The notes under the pieces were generated by a model. It worked only from the letters and a program-made list of their open reading frames with translations, was not told the origin of the DNA and searched no databases. Made by a program: the position numbers and the translations under genes. Below, piece after piece: positions 9,090 to 17,286 of a stretch of 64,000 nt of DNA (the stretch's first letter is position 1; each line of letters starts with the position of its first letter). The DNA comes from Sulfurospirillum sp. UBA2217. GTDB taxonomy: Bacteria; Campylobacterota; Campylobacteria; Campylobacterales; Sulfurospirillaceae. The stretch lies in NCBI GenBank assembly GCA_002328495.1, contig DCUJ01000012.1, positions 62,001 to 126,000 on the forward strand. Reading direction: 5' to 3'.

Positions 9090-9784
9090 ATATTTTAGTC
9101 ATGGATGATGAACGTCTAGCCTTAAGCCGAATTGAGCGGTTATTAAATGAGTTGGGATATGTGTCCACGTGTGTCAACACCCTAGAAGCCTTTAAAAAAG
9201 CAACCCATGTGAGAACCTTTGATGTCTATATTTTAGACATTCATATGCCTTACATCAGTGGAATTGATTTAGCCAAAAATATTTTACATGACCAGCCCAA
9301 TGCGTTTATTATTTTCCAAACGGCGCATGAAAATTATGCACTTAAAGCCTATGAGATTGGCGCCATTGATTATCTACTTAAACCCTTTTCTAAGGAAAAT
9401 TTGCAACGTAGCCTCGATAGAGCCTTGAGCTATCAAAAAGAGCGACGACTGAGTTTTATTACGAAAAACAAAGGTGAATCCTATCTTATTGCTCAAGACG
9501 ACATCATCTACGTTGAGGCAGATTTGAGTGAGGTCATTATTCGTACCAAAGAGCATTTTTCTTATATGGATAAGCAAATCTCACAAATGGAAACCCTACT
9601 GGATTCCACACTTTTTTTTAGAATCCATCGCTCATTTTTGATTAATATTCATGCAATTAAACAGATGACAACCATCGAGCAGAGTAAAATCGAATTTAGC
9701 TTCAAAGGCATCGATGATGTCATCACCTCTTCCAAAGAAGGGGCAAAAAAATTTCGAGAAACCTATAAGGATATTTCATGTTAG
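9086..9784 (+). CDS. LytTR-family response regulator
   Basis: The 232-residue protein has a receiver domain with phosphoacceptor D51 in VYILDIHMP and an acidic pair near residues 7-8. The lysine of DYLLKPF follows near residue 98. A LytTR DNA-binding domain occupies about residues 128-230 (IYVEADLSEV, FFRIHRSFLINI). A GTG lies six bases upstream in frame, but ATG 9086 gives the usual four-base overlap with the kinase gene and aligns with other receivers. It is the cognate regulator of the preceding LytS-type kinase. Confidence 0.92.
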   Translation: MNILVMDDERLALSRIERLLNELGYVSTCVNTLEAFKKATHVRTFDVYILDIHMPYISGIDLAKNILHDQPNAFIIFQTAHENYALKAYEIGAIDYLLKPFSKENLQRSLDRALSYQKERRLSFITKNKGESYLIAQDDIIYVEADLSEVIIRTKEHFSYMDKQISQMETLLDSTLFFRIHRSFLINIHAIKQMTTIEQSKIEFSFKGIDDVITSSKEGAKKFRETYKDISC

Positions 9785-10722
9785 TGGCTATCTCTTCTTG
9801 TTTGCTAGGAAACCCCATTCGTTACGATGCTACAGGGCAAAGGGATCGGTTTTTAACCGATAAATTGGGAAAATACGTCACTTTTTTGCCTTTTTGCCCC
9901 GAACATTTAGCCCTTGGAACCCCTCGCCAAACGATACGCATTGTTTTAGAAGACGGGGCTAAAAAAGTCTACACGGTTTTTTCCAAAGAAGAGGTTACAT
10001 GTAAGATGCAAGACGCGATGCAAACAGAGCTTGAAAGCCTTTTATCGCAACCCATTTGTGGCATCATCCTCAAATCAAAATCACCCAGTTGTGGGCTTGG
10101 AAGTACAAAATACTACACCAAAGAGATGGGTGAAGGCAAAAAAGATGGGCTTTTTGCACTGACATGTAAAGAACATTTTCACGATTTTCCCATCGAAGAA
10201 GAGGCACGTTTAAACGACCCTTGGCTTCGGGAAAACTTTGTCATGCACCTCTTTGCGTACGAAGATGCGATGCAGTTTGAAAAACGTGTCACAAAGCTGA
10301 GTGAACTGATTGCGTTTCACACCAGCTATAAATTTTTACTCCACTCCAAAAGTGAAAAACACTACCGAGAATTAGGACGTATCGTTGCCAATCACGAAAA
10401 ACACTCTTTCAACAATGTTTATAAAAACTATCTTATGCTTTTTCGCAAAGCCATCGCGCTCAAAGGAAAAATATCCAAAACGGTCAATGTCCTAGAACAT
10501 ATGAGCGGTTTTTTCAAACACGAATTAAGCCCCATCGAAAAACAAGAGCTACATGGGCAAATCACAGAGTTTCAAGCAGAGATTATTCCTCTGATTGCTG
10601 TGATGAGTACCATTGAATTTTTGGCTAAAAAGTATGACATCCATTACTTACTAGAACAAAAGTTTTTAAATCCTTATCCTAAAGATTTAGGATTACGCTC
10701 TAGCATTCAAGAGGGAAAATGA
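9778..10722 (+). CDS. DUF523-DUF1722 protein (TudS-like plus YbgA domain)
   Basis: This 314-residue protein joins a DUF523 domain (about 1-145) to a DUF1722/YbgA domain (about 185-305). Three cysteines stand in conserved contexts: C8 in ISSCLLG, C40 in PFCPEH and C105 in SPSCGLGS. In the thiouracil desulfurase TudS, DUF523 cysteines hold a [4Fe-4S] cluster that removes sulfur from thiolated bases. Activity of this protein is inferred. It overlaps the preceding regulator gene by seven bases and the photolyase gene by four. The ybgA-phr neighbourhood also occurs in E. coli, which supports a link to nucleic acid repair or salvage. Confidence 0.88.
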   Translation: MLVAISSCLLGNPIRYDATGQRDRFLTDKLGKYVTFLPFCPEHLALGTPRQTIRIVLEDGAKKVYTVFSKEEVTCKMQDAMQTELESLLSQPICGIILKSKSPSCGLGSTKYYTKEMGEGKKDGLFALTCKEHFHDFPIEEEARLNDPWLRENFVMHLFAYEDAMQFEKRVTKLSELIAFHTSYKFLLHSKSEKHYRELGRIVANHEKHSFNNVYKNYLMLFRKAIALKGKISKTVNVLEHMSGFFKHELSPIEKQELHGQITEFQAEIIPLIAVMSTIEFLAKKYDIHYLLEQKFLNPYPKDLGLRSSIQEGK

Positions 10723-12032
10723 AAAAAATCCTTTGGTTTAGACGCGATTTGCGCGTGGAGGATTCGCTGTTGCTCTCCCAAGATGGCGAAGTACTTCCTG
10801 TGTTTATTTTCGATAAAAATATTTTAGAAAAACTCGATAAAAACGATATGCGCGTCTGTTTTATCTTTCAAGCAGTCTTGAAACTCAAAGCTGATTTACA
10901 CGCATTAGGACTTGATTTAGCCCTCTTTTACAGTACCCCTATGGAAGTATTTACCCATCTCTTAAGCAAAGGCTTTGAGGAAGTGTATGCCAGTGTGGAT
11001 TATGATGCGTATGCACGCCAAAGAGATGAGGAGATTGGCTCACTCTTACCGTTTCATGCCTTAAATGACTGCTATATTTTTGGACCTAATGAGGTTTTAA
11101 AAAGCGATGCAACGCCCTACCTTGTCTTTACGCCCTTTTACAAAGCAGGTAAGCAAATTTACACAAAATTTCATGCATTATCTTACACAAAAGGCAAACA
11201 TACCTTAGCTTCGTATCCGTATGAAAACAGCATAAGCCTCGAATCCATGGGTTTTTCTGAGGCAAGCGTTCCTCATATCACGCCTCAGGAAAAACTACGT
11301 TCTTTTTCCAAGAAGATAGCAGCTTATGCGATAGAAAGGGATTTTTTAGCATGTGATGCCACTTCACATTTGAGTGTTGATTTGCGTTTTGGAACGATTT
11401 CCATTCGAGAAATTTTACGCACGCTTAGTGCTCTCAAAAAAGAAGGGCACGATACAGAGCCTTTTTTTAGACAACTGGTTTTTCGTGATTTTTATGCCTA
11501 TTTACTCTACCATTTTCCAAGCCTTGCATGGAAAAATTACAAATACGAGACTCAGGTGAGTTTTAATGAAGCCTACTTTGAAGCCTTTTGCAAAGCCCAA
11601 ACGGGCTATCCTCTTATTGACGCTGCCATCACCGAACTGCTTACCACTGGTGACATGCACAACCGTGCACGCATGGTGGTTGGCTCTTTTTTTACCAAAC
11701 ATTTGATGCTACCATGGCAAGAGGGCGAAGCCTTTTTTGCCAAACACCTTTTTGATTACGATGCCTCCGCCAATGTGCTGTCATGGCAATGGTGCGCAGG
11801 AACAGGCATTGACCCACAACCTTATTTTCGTATCTTTAACCCCTACTCCCAATCCAAAAAATTTGACAAAGACGCATCCTATATCAAACGCTATCTTCCT
11901 GTATTACACGATGTTCCCGCCAAATACCTCCACGATGAAACCTATCTTTGCACCCATGATATCAAAGGCTATCCTAAACCCATCGTTGGTCACGAAAGTG
12001 CACGCAAACGTTTTTTATCATCATTTTCTTAG
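10719..12032 (+). CDS. phrB: Deoxyribodipyrimidine photolyase
   Basis: The 437-residue protein has the N-terminal photolyase antenna domain (ILWFRRDLRVEDS at the start). Its C-terminal FAD-binding domain shows the hallmarks LVFRDFYAYLLYHFP, TGDMHNRARMVV and DYDASANVLSWQWCAGTG. It repairs cyclobutane pyrimidine dimers using blue light. The length is typical of class I CPD photolyases (E. coli 472). The start overlaps the DUF523-DUF1722 gene (ATGA), mirroring the ybgA-phr pairing. A TTACATGTAA site lies 25 bases after the stop codon. Confidence 0.95.
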   Translation: MKKILWFRRDLRVEDSLLLSQDGEVLPVFIFDKNILEKLDKNDMRVCFIFQAVLKLKADLHALGLDLALFYSTPMEVFTHLLSKGFEEVYASVDYDAYARQRDEEIGSLLPFHALNDCYIFGPNEVLKSDATPYLVFTPFYKAGKQIYTKFHALSYTKGKHTLASYPYENSISLESMGFSEASVPHITPQEKLRSFSKKIAAYAIERDFLACDATSHLSVDLRFGTISIREILRTLSALKKEGHDTEPFFRQLVFRDFYAYLLYHFPSLAWKNYKYETQVSFNEAYFEAFCKAQTGYPLIDAAITELLTTGDMHNRARMVVGSFFTKHLMLPWQEGEAFFAKHLFDYDASANVLSWQWCAGTGIDPQPYFRIFNPYSQSKKFDKDASYIKRYLPVLHDVPAKYLHDETYLCTHDIKGYPKPIVGHESARKRFLSSFS

Positions 12033-12075
12033 ACCAATTTTGCTATTATTCGCGCTTTACATGTAAAGGATACGG

Positions 12076-13413
12076 ATGAATACAATTCGATTTGGACGTT
12101 TGGGATTTATTTTAGCCGCAGCAGGCTCTGCTGTGGGACTGGGTAATGTATGGAAATTTCCGTACATGACGGGCGAAAATGGTGGTGGCGCATTTGTGCT
12201 TATCTATCTTTTAACCATCACTTTTATAGGGCTTTCACTCTTTTTGGCTGAAACCGTGATGGGTCGTCTCAGCCGTGGCGATACTGTAACCGCGTTTGAA
12301 ACACTGGCAAAGACACATCAAAACTATTGGAAATATGCTGGATTTATCATCATCACGGGTGTGCTAATTTTAGCCTTTTATACGGTGGTTATTGGCTGGA
12401 TTTTAAAATACGTTGTGCTCAGCTTTCAAACACTTCCTTCTACCGTAGAAGTGGCTGGAGGTCTTTTTGGAGGGATGGTTACAACCGACACCTATGGACA
12501 ACTGGGGTACTTCACCTTGGCATTTGTGCTCTGTTTTTGGATTGTATCGCGGGGTGTAAAAGCGGGTATTGAAAAAGTTAACCTCTTTATGATGCCCTTA
12601 TTGATTCTTATTTTACTCACCCTTTTGCTCTACGCAATGAGCTTAAGTGGCTTTGGCGAAGCATTTTCCTTTCTCTTTAAACCTGATTTTTCAAAGTTAC
12701 ATTCTAGCTCTGTTTTAGCCGCGGTTGGACATGCTTTTTTCACCCTCTCTTTAGGTATGGGAAGCATAATGACTTATGGTGCATCGCTTCCTGAAAAAGA
12801 GAACCTCTTCCGCTCTTCCATCATGGTTGCGTTTATCGACACCGCCATTGCGCTTGTTGCAGGAATGGTCATCTTTACCTTTCTCTTTCACTTTGGCGCA
12901 CAACCCACACAAGGTCCAGGGCTCGTCTTTGTCTCGTTACCTGCGCTGCTTTCAAGCTTTGGGCTTTTGGGCAATATCATTGCCATCGCTTTTTTCACAG
13001 CATTAGCCTTTGCGGGTATCACCTCTGCGGTTTCGATTATTGAACCAGTGGTGATGTACATAACCAACCGCTTTAATCTTTCTCGCATGAAAGCGTTGCT
13101 TATCCTAGGAGTTATGACCTATGGCATGGGGGTATTGGCACTGATGTCCAATATTGAAACGCTCAAAGCCTCCGTGACATTCTTTGGTAAGGGCTTTTTT
13201 GATATTTTAGATTTTATGAGCTCGTCTATTATGTTGCCTCTGGGTGGAATGCTCGTAGCCCTCTTTGTTGGCTTTTTTATGGAAAAACAAACACTGCAAA
13301 CACTCTTATTACCTTACATGAGCAAGCGTCTCTTTGCGATTTGGTACCTTTCCATTCGTTACGTGACGCCCGTAGGTGTTTTGTGCGTTATGCTTAACAA
13401 GCTCTTTTTCTAA
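12076..13413 (+). CDS. SNF-family sodium-dependent transporter
   Basis: The 445-residue polytopic membrane protein has about 11-12 predicted helices. It begins with the family signature FILAAAGSAVGLGNVWKFPY in the first helix, which in LeuT-type transporters forms the sodium and substrate site. Bacterial members import amino acids or related amines with Na+. The substrate is not predictable here. It is preceded by a TTACATGTAA site at 12057-12066 and is probably a single-gene transcript, since the next gene has its own promoter-like element. Confidence 0.92.
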   Translation: MNTIRFGRLGFILAAAGSAVGLGNVWKFPYMTGENGGGAFVLIYLLTITFIGLSLFLAETVMGRLSRGDTVTAFETLAKTHQNYWKYAGFIIITGVLILAFYTVVIGWILKYVVLSFQTLPSTVEVAGGLFGGMVTTDTYGQLGYFTLAFVLCFWIVSRGVKAGIEKVNLFMMPLLILILLTLLLYAMSLSGFGEAFSFLFKPDFSKLHSSSVLAAVGHAFFTLSLGMGSIMTYGASLPEKENLFRSSIMVAFIDTAIALVAGMVIFTFLFHFGAQPTQGPGLVFVSLPALLSSFGLLGNIIAIAFFTALAFAGITSAVSIIEPVVMYITNRFNLSRMKALLILGVMTYGMGVLALMSNIETLKASVTFFGKGFFDILDFMSSSIMLPLGGMLVALFVGFFMEKQTLQTLLLPYMSKRLFAIWYLSIRYVTPVGVLCVMLNKLFF

Positions 13414-13457
13414 ATGCCAATTTTAAACTATGAAAAAATACTGACTCATGGCATAAT
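13411..13457 (+). promoter_or_regulatory. Promoter with 24-bp upstream element, copy 1
   Basis: Bases 13411-13434 form a 24-bp element with core TGCCAATTTTAAACTATG. It is followed after exactly 17 bases by an extended -10 (TGG plus CATAAT, 13452-13457). The same element, with one mismatch and identical spacing, stands upstream of the glutathione peroxidase gene at 15950-15996. It ends where a -35 box would sit, which suggests an activator-type or shared regulatory site. The promoter would drive the phasin-like gene at 13482. Confidence 0.5.
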
Positions 13458-13481
13458 ACTTTAAAATTTAAGGAGTGTGTC

Positions 13482-13745
13482 ATGCTAAAAGATTTATTAC
13501 ATGTAGGAATCGGAAGTGTCATGGTTGTCAAAGAAAAAATGGAAGAAGAACTGAAAGTCCTTCAAGAAAAAGGTAAAATCAGCACAACCGATGCCAAAAG
13601 TTTTATCGAATCCATTAGTAAAAAGGGTGAAGAAGAAGATGCTCGGGTCAAAGCTAAAATCAAAGAGATGCTTAAAGAGGTCATCGATGAGTTAGGACTT
13701 GCGACGAAAAAAGACCTTGAGGAGCTTTTATCAAAACGTTCTTAA
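13482..13745 (+). CDS. Small phasin-like coiled-coil protein
   Basis: An 87-residue protein with a clear ribosome-binding site (AAGGAG) eight bases before its ATG. It is largely helical and highly charged, with heptad-like Lys/Glu runs (KEKMEEELKVLQEKG, KIKEMLKEVIDELGL). The C-terminal KKDLEELL segment resembles the end of phasin-superfamily (PhaF-like) proteins. Such proteins coat polyhydroxyalkanoate granules or act as small helical scaffolds. It stands directly before the UbiB-type kinase gene; phasin-like small proteins and UbiB genes are frequent neighbours. The function is not established. Confidence 0.75.
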   Translation: MLKDLLHVGIGSVMVVKEKMEEELKVLQEKGKISTTDAKSFIESISKKGEEEDARVKAKIKEMLKEVIDELGLATKKDLEELLSKRS

Positions 13746-13804
13746 ATTTTTGGCGGTATTTTAACCCAAAAAGAGTCTATTACGTTTTTTATTTTTTACT
13801 GAGT

Positions 13805-15280
13805 GTGTATCTTATTTTAAAGAAAAAAGAGCGGTTTTTTATCTTTAAACCGCTCTCACCCAAAGCACTCAACCATAGTATCATTACATTAGGGGCTAGT
13901 TTTATCAAACTGGCTCAAGTGCTTGCCACACGCGCTGATTTTTTTAGTGCTGAGTATTTAGAAGAGCTCAAATCCCTTCACGATAAACTTCCACCCATGA
14001 GTGAGGCTGAATTTGAGCATGTTTATACCCAGACTTTTAACCATGTAAGCTTTAAACGCTTTGAAAAAATACCTATCGCATCAGCATCCATCGGACAAGT
14101 GCATGTGGCATACTTTGAAGGTCAAAAACTTGCCGTAAAATTACGACGTTTTGGCATCCAAGCGCAAGTTCGCTCAGACATCGCCATCATCTCATTTTTC
14201 AACCGTCTCTTTCGACCACTCTTTTCGCACTACACCAAAAACTCTATCGAAGCCGTCATCATCGAATTTTCAAAGATGATACTCCAAGAAGTCAATATGA
14301 CCACGGAACTTCACAATCTTCAAAAATTTTCCCAAACCTATCCAAACTCTGGCATTAGATTTCCAACCCCTTTGGTAGAACTGTGCAGTGAAGATGCGTT
14401 GGTGATGAGTTTTGAAGAGGGATTTCGTTTTGACGATAAAGAGCAACTGCTCAAAGAGAAGATTGATTTTAGAGAGATTATCGCCAAGTTGATTCACTTT
14501 TACACCGAACAAATGTTGCTCAAAGGCTACTTTCACGCAGACCCCCATCCAGGCAATCTCTTAGTCACACCACAAGGAGAGCTGGTACTGCTGGATTTTG
14601 GTATGGTGAAAACCATTCCTAACCAAACCCGCATCGCCATCATCGAACTCATAAAAGCCGCGCATGAACGTGATTATGAGCTTTACATCAGCGCATCTAA
14701 ACGCTTAGGCACCATCGCCTATGAAGCACCTGTGGCAGAACTATCATTGCTCAGTGAGCGTATGTTTGACATCTTTGGAAATGAAAATTTAAGCTCGGAA
14801 AATATGCAAAAACTTGCCTTCGAAGTGTTAAATTCGACCAAAGATTTGCCCTTTAAACTTCCCCAAGAAGCCATTTACATCTTGCGTGTGAGTGCCATCA
14901 TCGAAGGACTTGGAACAACGTACATTGAAAACTTTAACGGCATTAAAGACATCTTACCCATTTTGCAGGAAAATATCCCCAAAGCTTTGGGTGCGCAAGA
15001 AGGCATCTTAGAAATCCTCATCAAAGAGTTCAAATCCATCCCTTTAACCATCCACGATATGAAGTCCTCTTTAAAGCAAATCAGCGATGGTGAACTTAAA
15101 GTCGAACTCTCTTTAAACCAACTCGAATGGCTTAAAAAAGAGATAAAAAGCACACTTAAACCCTTTGTTTTTGGATGTTTACTCATTGCAGGTTCACTCT
15201 TTACGCTTCTGTACGACCCCTCACAAAAAGAGGTCGCACTGGTACTTTTCTCACTGGGTGTTGCAAGGATTATCTTTTAA
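13805..15280 (+). CDS. ubiB: ABC1/UbiB-family atypical kinase
   Basis: The 491-residue protein shows the UbiB atypical kinase signature: the GASFIKLAQVLATRADFF motif replacing the usual P-loop, the ASIGQVHVA segment with LAVKLRR lysine, catalytic FHADPHPGN and LLDFGM. Two hydrophobic helices close the C-terminus. Family members act as ATPases in quinone or lipid biosynthesis or homeostasis. The start is uncertain. GTG 13805 is the first canonical start, yet the frame stays open back to 13721 and reads like coding sequence (FWRYFNPKRVYYVFYFLLS), without ATG, GTG or TTG. The 3' end overlaps the convergent nitroreductase gene by 11 bases. Confidence 0.85.
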   Translation: MYLILKKKERFFIFKPLSPKALNHSIITLGASFIKLAQVLATRADFFSAEYLEELKSLHDKLPPMSEAEFEHVYTQTFNHVSFKRFEKIPIASASIGQVHVAYFEGQKLAVKLRRFGIQAQVRSDIAIISFFNRLFRPLFSHYTKNSIEAVIIEFSKMILQEVNMTTELHNLQKFSQTYPNSGIRFPTPLVELCSEDALVMSFEEGFRFDDKEQLLKEKIDFREIIAKLIHFYTEQMLLKGYFHADPHPGNLLVTPQGELVLLDFGMVKTIPNQTRIAIIELIKAAHERDYELYISASKRLGTIAYEAPVAELSLLSERMFDIFGNENLSSENMQKLAFEVLNSTKDLPFKLPQEAIYILRVSAIIEGLGTTYIENFNGIKDILPILQENIPKALGAQEGILEILIKEFKSIPLTIHDMKSSLKQISDGELKVELSLNQLEWLKKEIKSTLKPFVFGCLLIAGSLFTLLYDPSQKEVALVLFSLGVARIIF

Positions 15281-15893
15281 ACTCTACCACTTCATCAAAC
15301 GATAAACGGTGTTTCCCTCTGGCATCCTGAGCACGGTAGCCAAAAGGAAGCACTAAAGCGCTGTGGTAAAGCGTCGTATCAATACCTAAAATCACATCCA
15401 CCTTATCGCTCAAAAATCCCTCAATCGGACACGAATCAATCCCGATAAACGCCGCAGCGCTCATCATATTGGCGCTCGCGATATAACACTGCTTCTCACT
15501 CCACATCTCGATAGTGTGATCATCCCTTCCATCCACCCAGCCTTTGTAAAGCCCTAAAAGTCCTTTTAAACCCTCTTCACTTAAACCCCAACGTCCAAGC
15601 TGTTTTTGTGTGTACGCATCGCAACTACGCACATCTTTACGCGCTAAGACAATCAACAAATCGCTACATGTAGAGATTTGCTTTTGATTCCACGCAACGG
15701 CTTCGATAGCCTCTTTCATGGCTTGATTTTGCACCACAACAAATTTCCACGGCTCAATCCCAAACGAACTAGGACTCAAACGCCCAGATTCTAAAATATA
15801 ATCCAAATCCTCTTTGGGTATTTTTTTATCACTAAAAAGTTTGGTCGCATGACGAAAATTCATCATCTCTAAAAATAATTTTTTCTTATCCAT
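15270..15893 (-). CDS. Nitroreductase-family NAD(P)H oxidoreductase
   Basis: The 207-residue FMN-dependent protein has the nitroreductase N-terminal motif FRHATKLFSDKKIP and the FMN-contacting LSPSSFGIEPWKF. The C-terminal LPFGYRAQDARGKHRL is typical of NfsB-like enzymes. It should reduce nitroaromatics, quinones or flavins with NAD(P)H in the cytoplasm. A probable -10 (TATAAT on the minus strand, 15920-15925) lies 27 bases upstream, next to the divergent glutathione peroxidase promoter. The physiological substrate is unknown. Confidence 0.9.
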   Translation of the reverse strand: MDKKKLFLEMMNFRHATKLFSDKKIPKEDLDYILESGRLSPSSFGIEPWKFVVVQNQAMKEAIEAVAWNQKQISTCSDLLIVLARKDVRSCDAYTQKQLGRWGLSEEGLKGLLGLYKGWVDGRDDHTIEMWSEKQCYIASANMMSAAAFIGIDSCPIEGFLSDKVDVILGIDTTLYHSALVLPFGYRAQDARGKHRLSFDEVVEFKR

Positions 15894-15949
15894 TCTTGAT
15901 TCCTTAAATTGTTTGAAAAATTATAATACAAATTTTGTCCTTTTTATCT

Positions 15950-15996
15950 TAAATGCCAATTTTAGACTATGAATCAAAGCCTAAGCGTGCTACAAT
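15950..15996 (+). promoter_or_regulatory. Promoter with 24-bp upstream element, copy 2
   Basis: Bases 15950-15973 repeat the 24-bp element of 13411-13434 with one mismatch (core TTTTAGACTATGAA). A 17-base spacer leads to an extended -10 (TGC plus TACAAT, 15991-15996). The glutathione peroxidase ATG follows at 16015. The identical geometry of both copies suggests one regulator or sigma-factor context controls both genes. Confidence 0.5.
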
Positions 15997-16014
15997 TTCA
16001 TCAAAGGATACACC

Positions 16015-16548
16015 ATGAAAGCACTTATACTTATCTGCTTATTTGCATTTACACTTTTAGGAGGAGATAAAATGTCACTGTATGATTTTGAAGTTAAAAC
16101 GATTGATGGAGCCAAAACGACGTTACAGCCATACAAAGGTAAAGTCCTACTCATCGTCAATGTCGCTAGCAAATGCGGTTTCACCTACCAATACGAAGGT
16201 TTGGAAAAACTCTACAAAACCTACAAAGATAAAGGCTTCGTTGTTCTAGGCTTTCCCTGCAATCAATTTTCTGACCAAGAGCCAGGCAACGAAGAAGAGA
16301 TAAAAAACTTCTGCTCTTTAACCTACGATGTGACCTTCCCTATGTTCTCAAAAATCGATGTCAATGGAGAAAATGCCCATCCGCTGTATGTATATCTCAA
16401 AAAAGAACAATCGGGATTTTTGGGAAGTGAGGGCATCAAGTGGAACTTTACAAAGTTTTTAGTCAATAGAGATGGCAAGATTATCGACCGATTTGCACCG
16501 GCTACGAAACCTGAGAGTCTGGAAGAGACCATTAAAGGCTTATTATGA
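16015..16548 (+). CDS. Glutathione peroxidase family protein (cysteine type)
   Basis: The 177-residue protein has the GPx catalytic motif NVASKCGFT with peroxidatic cysteine, GFPCNQF with the second conserved cysteine and Gln, and KWNFTKFLV with the Trp and Asn. It reduces peroxides, in bacteria usually with thioredoxin. The ATG at 16015 adds a hydrophobic leader, MKALILICLFAFTLLGGDK, resembling a signal peptide. A second ATG at 16072 starts the conserved domain directly and has a very strong ribosome-binding site (AGGAGG, about 16059-16064). Either start, or both, may be used, which would decide between export and cytoplasm. It overlaps pdxH by four bases. Confidence 0.9.
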   Translation: MKALILICLFAFTLLGGDKMSLYDFEVKTIDGAKTTLQPYKGKVLLIVNVASKCGFTYQYEGLEKLYKTYKDKGFVVLGFPCNQFSDQEPGNEEEIKNFCSLTYDVTFPMFSKIDVNGENAHPLYVYLKKEQSGFLGSEGIKWNFTKFLVNRDGKIIDRFAPATKPESLEETIKGLL

Positions 16549-17183
16549 ATATCATCCAACTCAGACGCGAATACACCGACAAACCGCTTCACAAAGAAGA
16601 CTTACATGTAAACCCATTGAAACAATTTGAACAGTGGTTTAACGATGCGATTGAAACCAAAATTCTTGAGCCAAATGCCATGAGTTTAGCCACCGTTGAT
16701 ACACAAGGTTGCCCTTCCATTCGCACCGTTTTACTCAAACTCTTTGATGAAAAAGGCTTTGTTTTTTTCTCTAATTACCAAAGTCAAAAAGCCAAAGATA
16801 TCGCACAAAATCGTCATGTTGCGTTGCATTTTGCATGGCTAGATTTACAACGCCAACTGCGCATCGAAGGTGACATCGAAAAGATAAGCACCAAAGAATC
16901 ACTCACCTATTTCCTCTCTCGCCCGCGTGGCTCGCAACTGGGTGCGTGGGCATCCAACCAAAGTGAAATCGTAAGCTCACGTAGTTTGTTAGAGAGTAAA
17001 TTTTTTGAACTCAAACAAAAATTTGCCAATGGCGTTGTACCTCTGCCTGATTTTTGGGGAGGATATCGCGTGAAGCCTAGACGCTTTGAGTTTTGGCAAG
17101 GAGGACGAGATAGGTTACATGACCGCTTTGCGTATGAGAAAAATCTTAGAGGTGAGTGGGAAATCAGCCGTTTAGCACCGTAA
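16545..17183 (+). CDS. pdxH: Pyridoxamine 5'-phosphate oxidase
   Basis: The 212-residue FMN enzyme oxidises pyridoxamine or pyridoxine phosphate to pyridoxal 5'-phosphate. Diagnostic segments are PSIRTVLLK, GFVFFSNYQSQKAKDI, FAWLDLQRQLRIEG, SRPRGSQLGAWASNQS and the C-terminal DFWGGYRVKPRRFEFWQG with the ending DRLHDRFAY. It starts in an ATGA overlap with the glutathione peroxidase gene. Its last codons (from 17174) form the left part of a 47-bp sequence that is repeated after the restriction-modification genes. An insertion therefore occurred right behind this gene without damaging it. Confidence 0.95.
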   Translation: MNIIQLRREYTDKPLHKEDLHVNPLKQFEQWFNDAIETKILEPNAMSLATVDTQGCPSIRTVLLKLFDEKGFVFFSNYQSQKAKDIAQNRHVALHFAWLDLQRQLRIEGDIEKISTKESLTYFLSRPRGSQLGAWASNQSEIVSSRSLLESKFFELKQKFANGVVPLPDFWGGYRVKPRRFEFWQGGRDRLHDRFAYEKNLRGEWEISRLAP

Positions 17184-17220
17184 TATTTCATTTTGAAAGA
17201 TTTTAAGCCTTACATGTAAA
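17174..17220 (+). repeat. 47-bp direct repeat, left copy
   Basis: Bases 17174-17220 are identical to 19045-19091 over all 47 positions; the flanking bases differ at both ends. This copy contains the last codons and stop of pdxH (AGCACCGTAA) and, at its right end, a TTACATGTAA palindrome followed by A. As pdxH is intact here, this is the original locus copy; the right copy is the duplication. Confidence 0.95.
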
Positions 17221-17286
17221 AATGTTTTATTATAAAAAATAAACAAGCTAGTGTATGCTACAATCTAACTTAAAGGAGTCCAAAGA

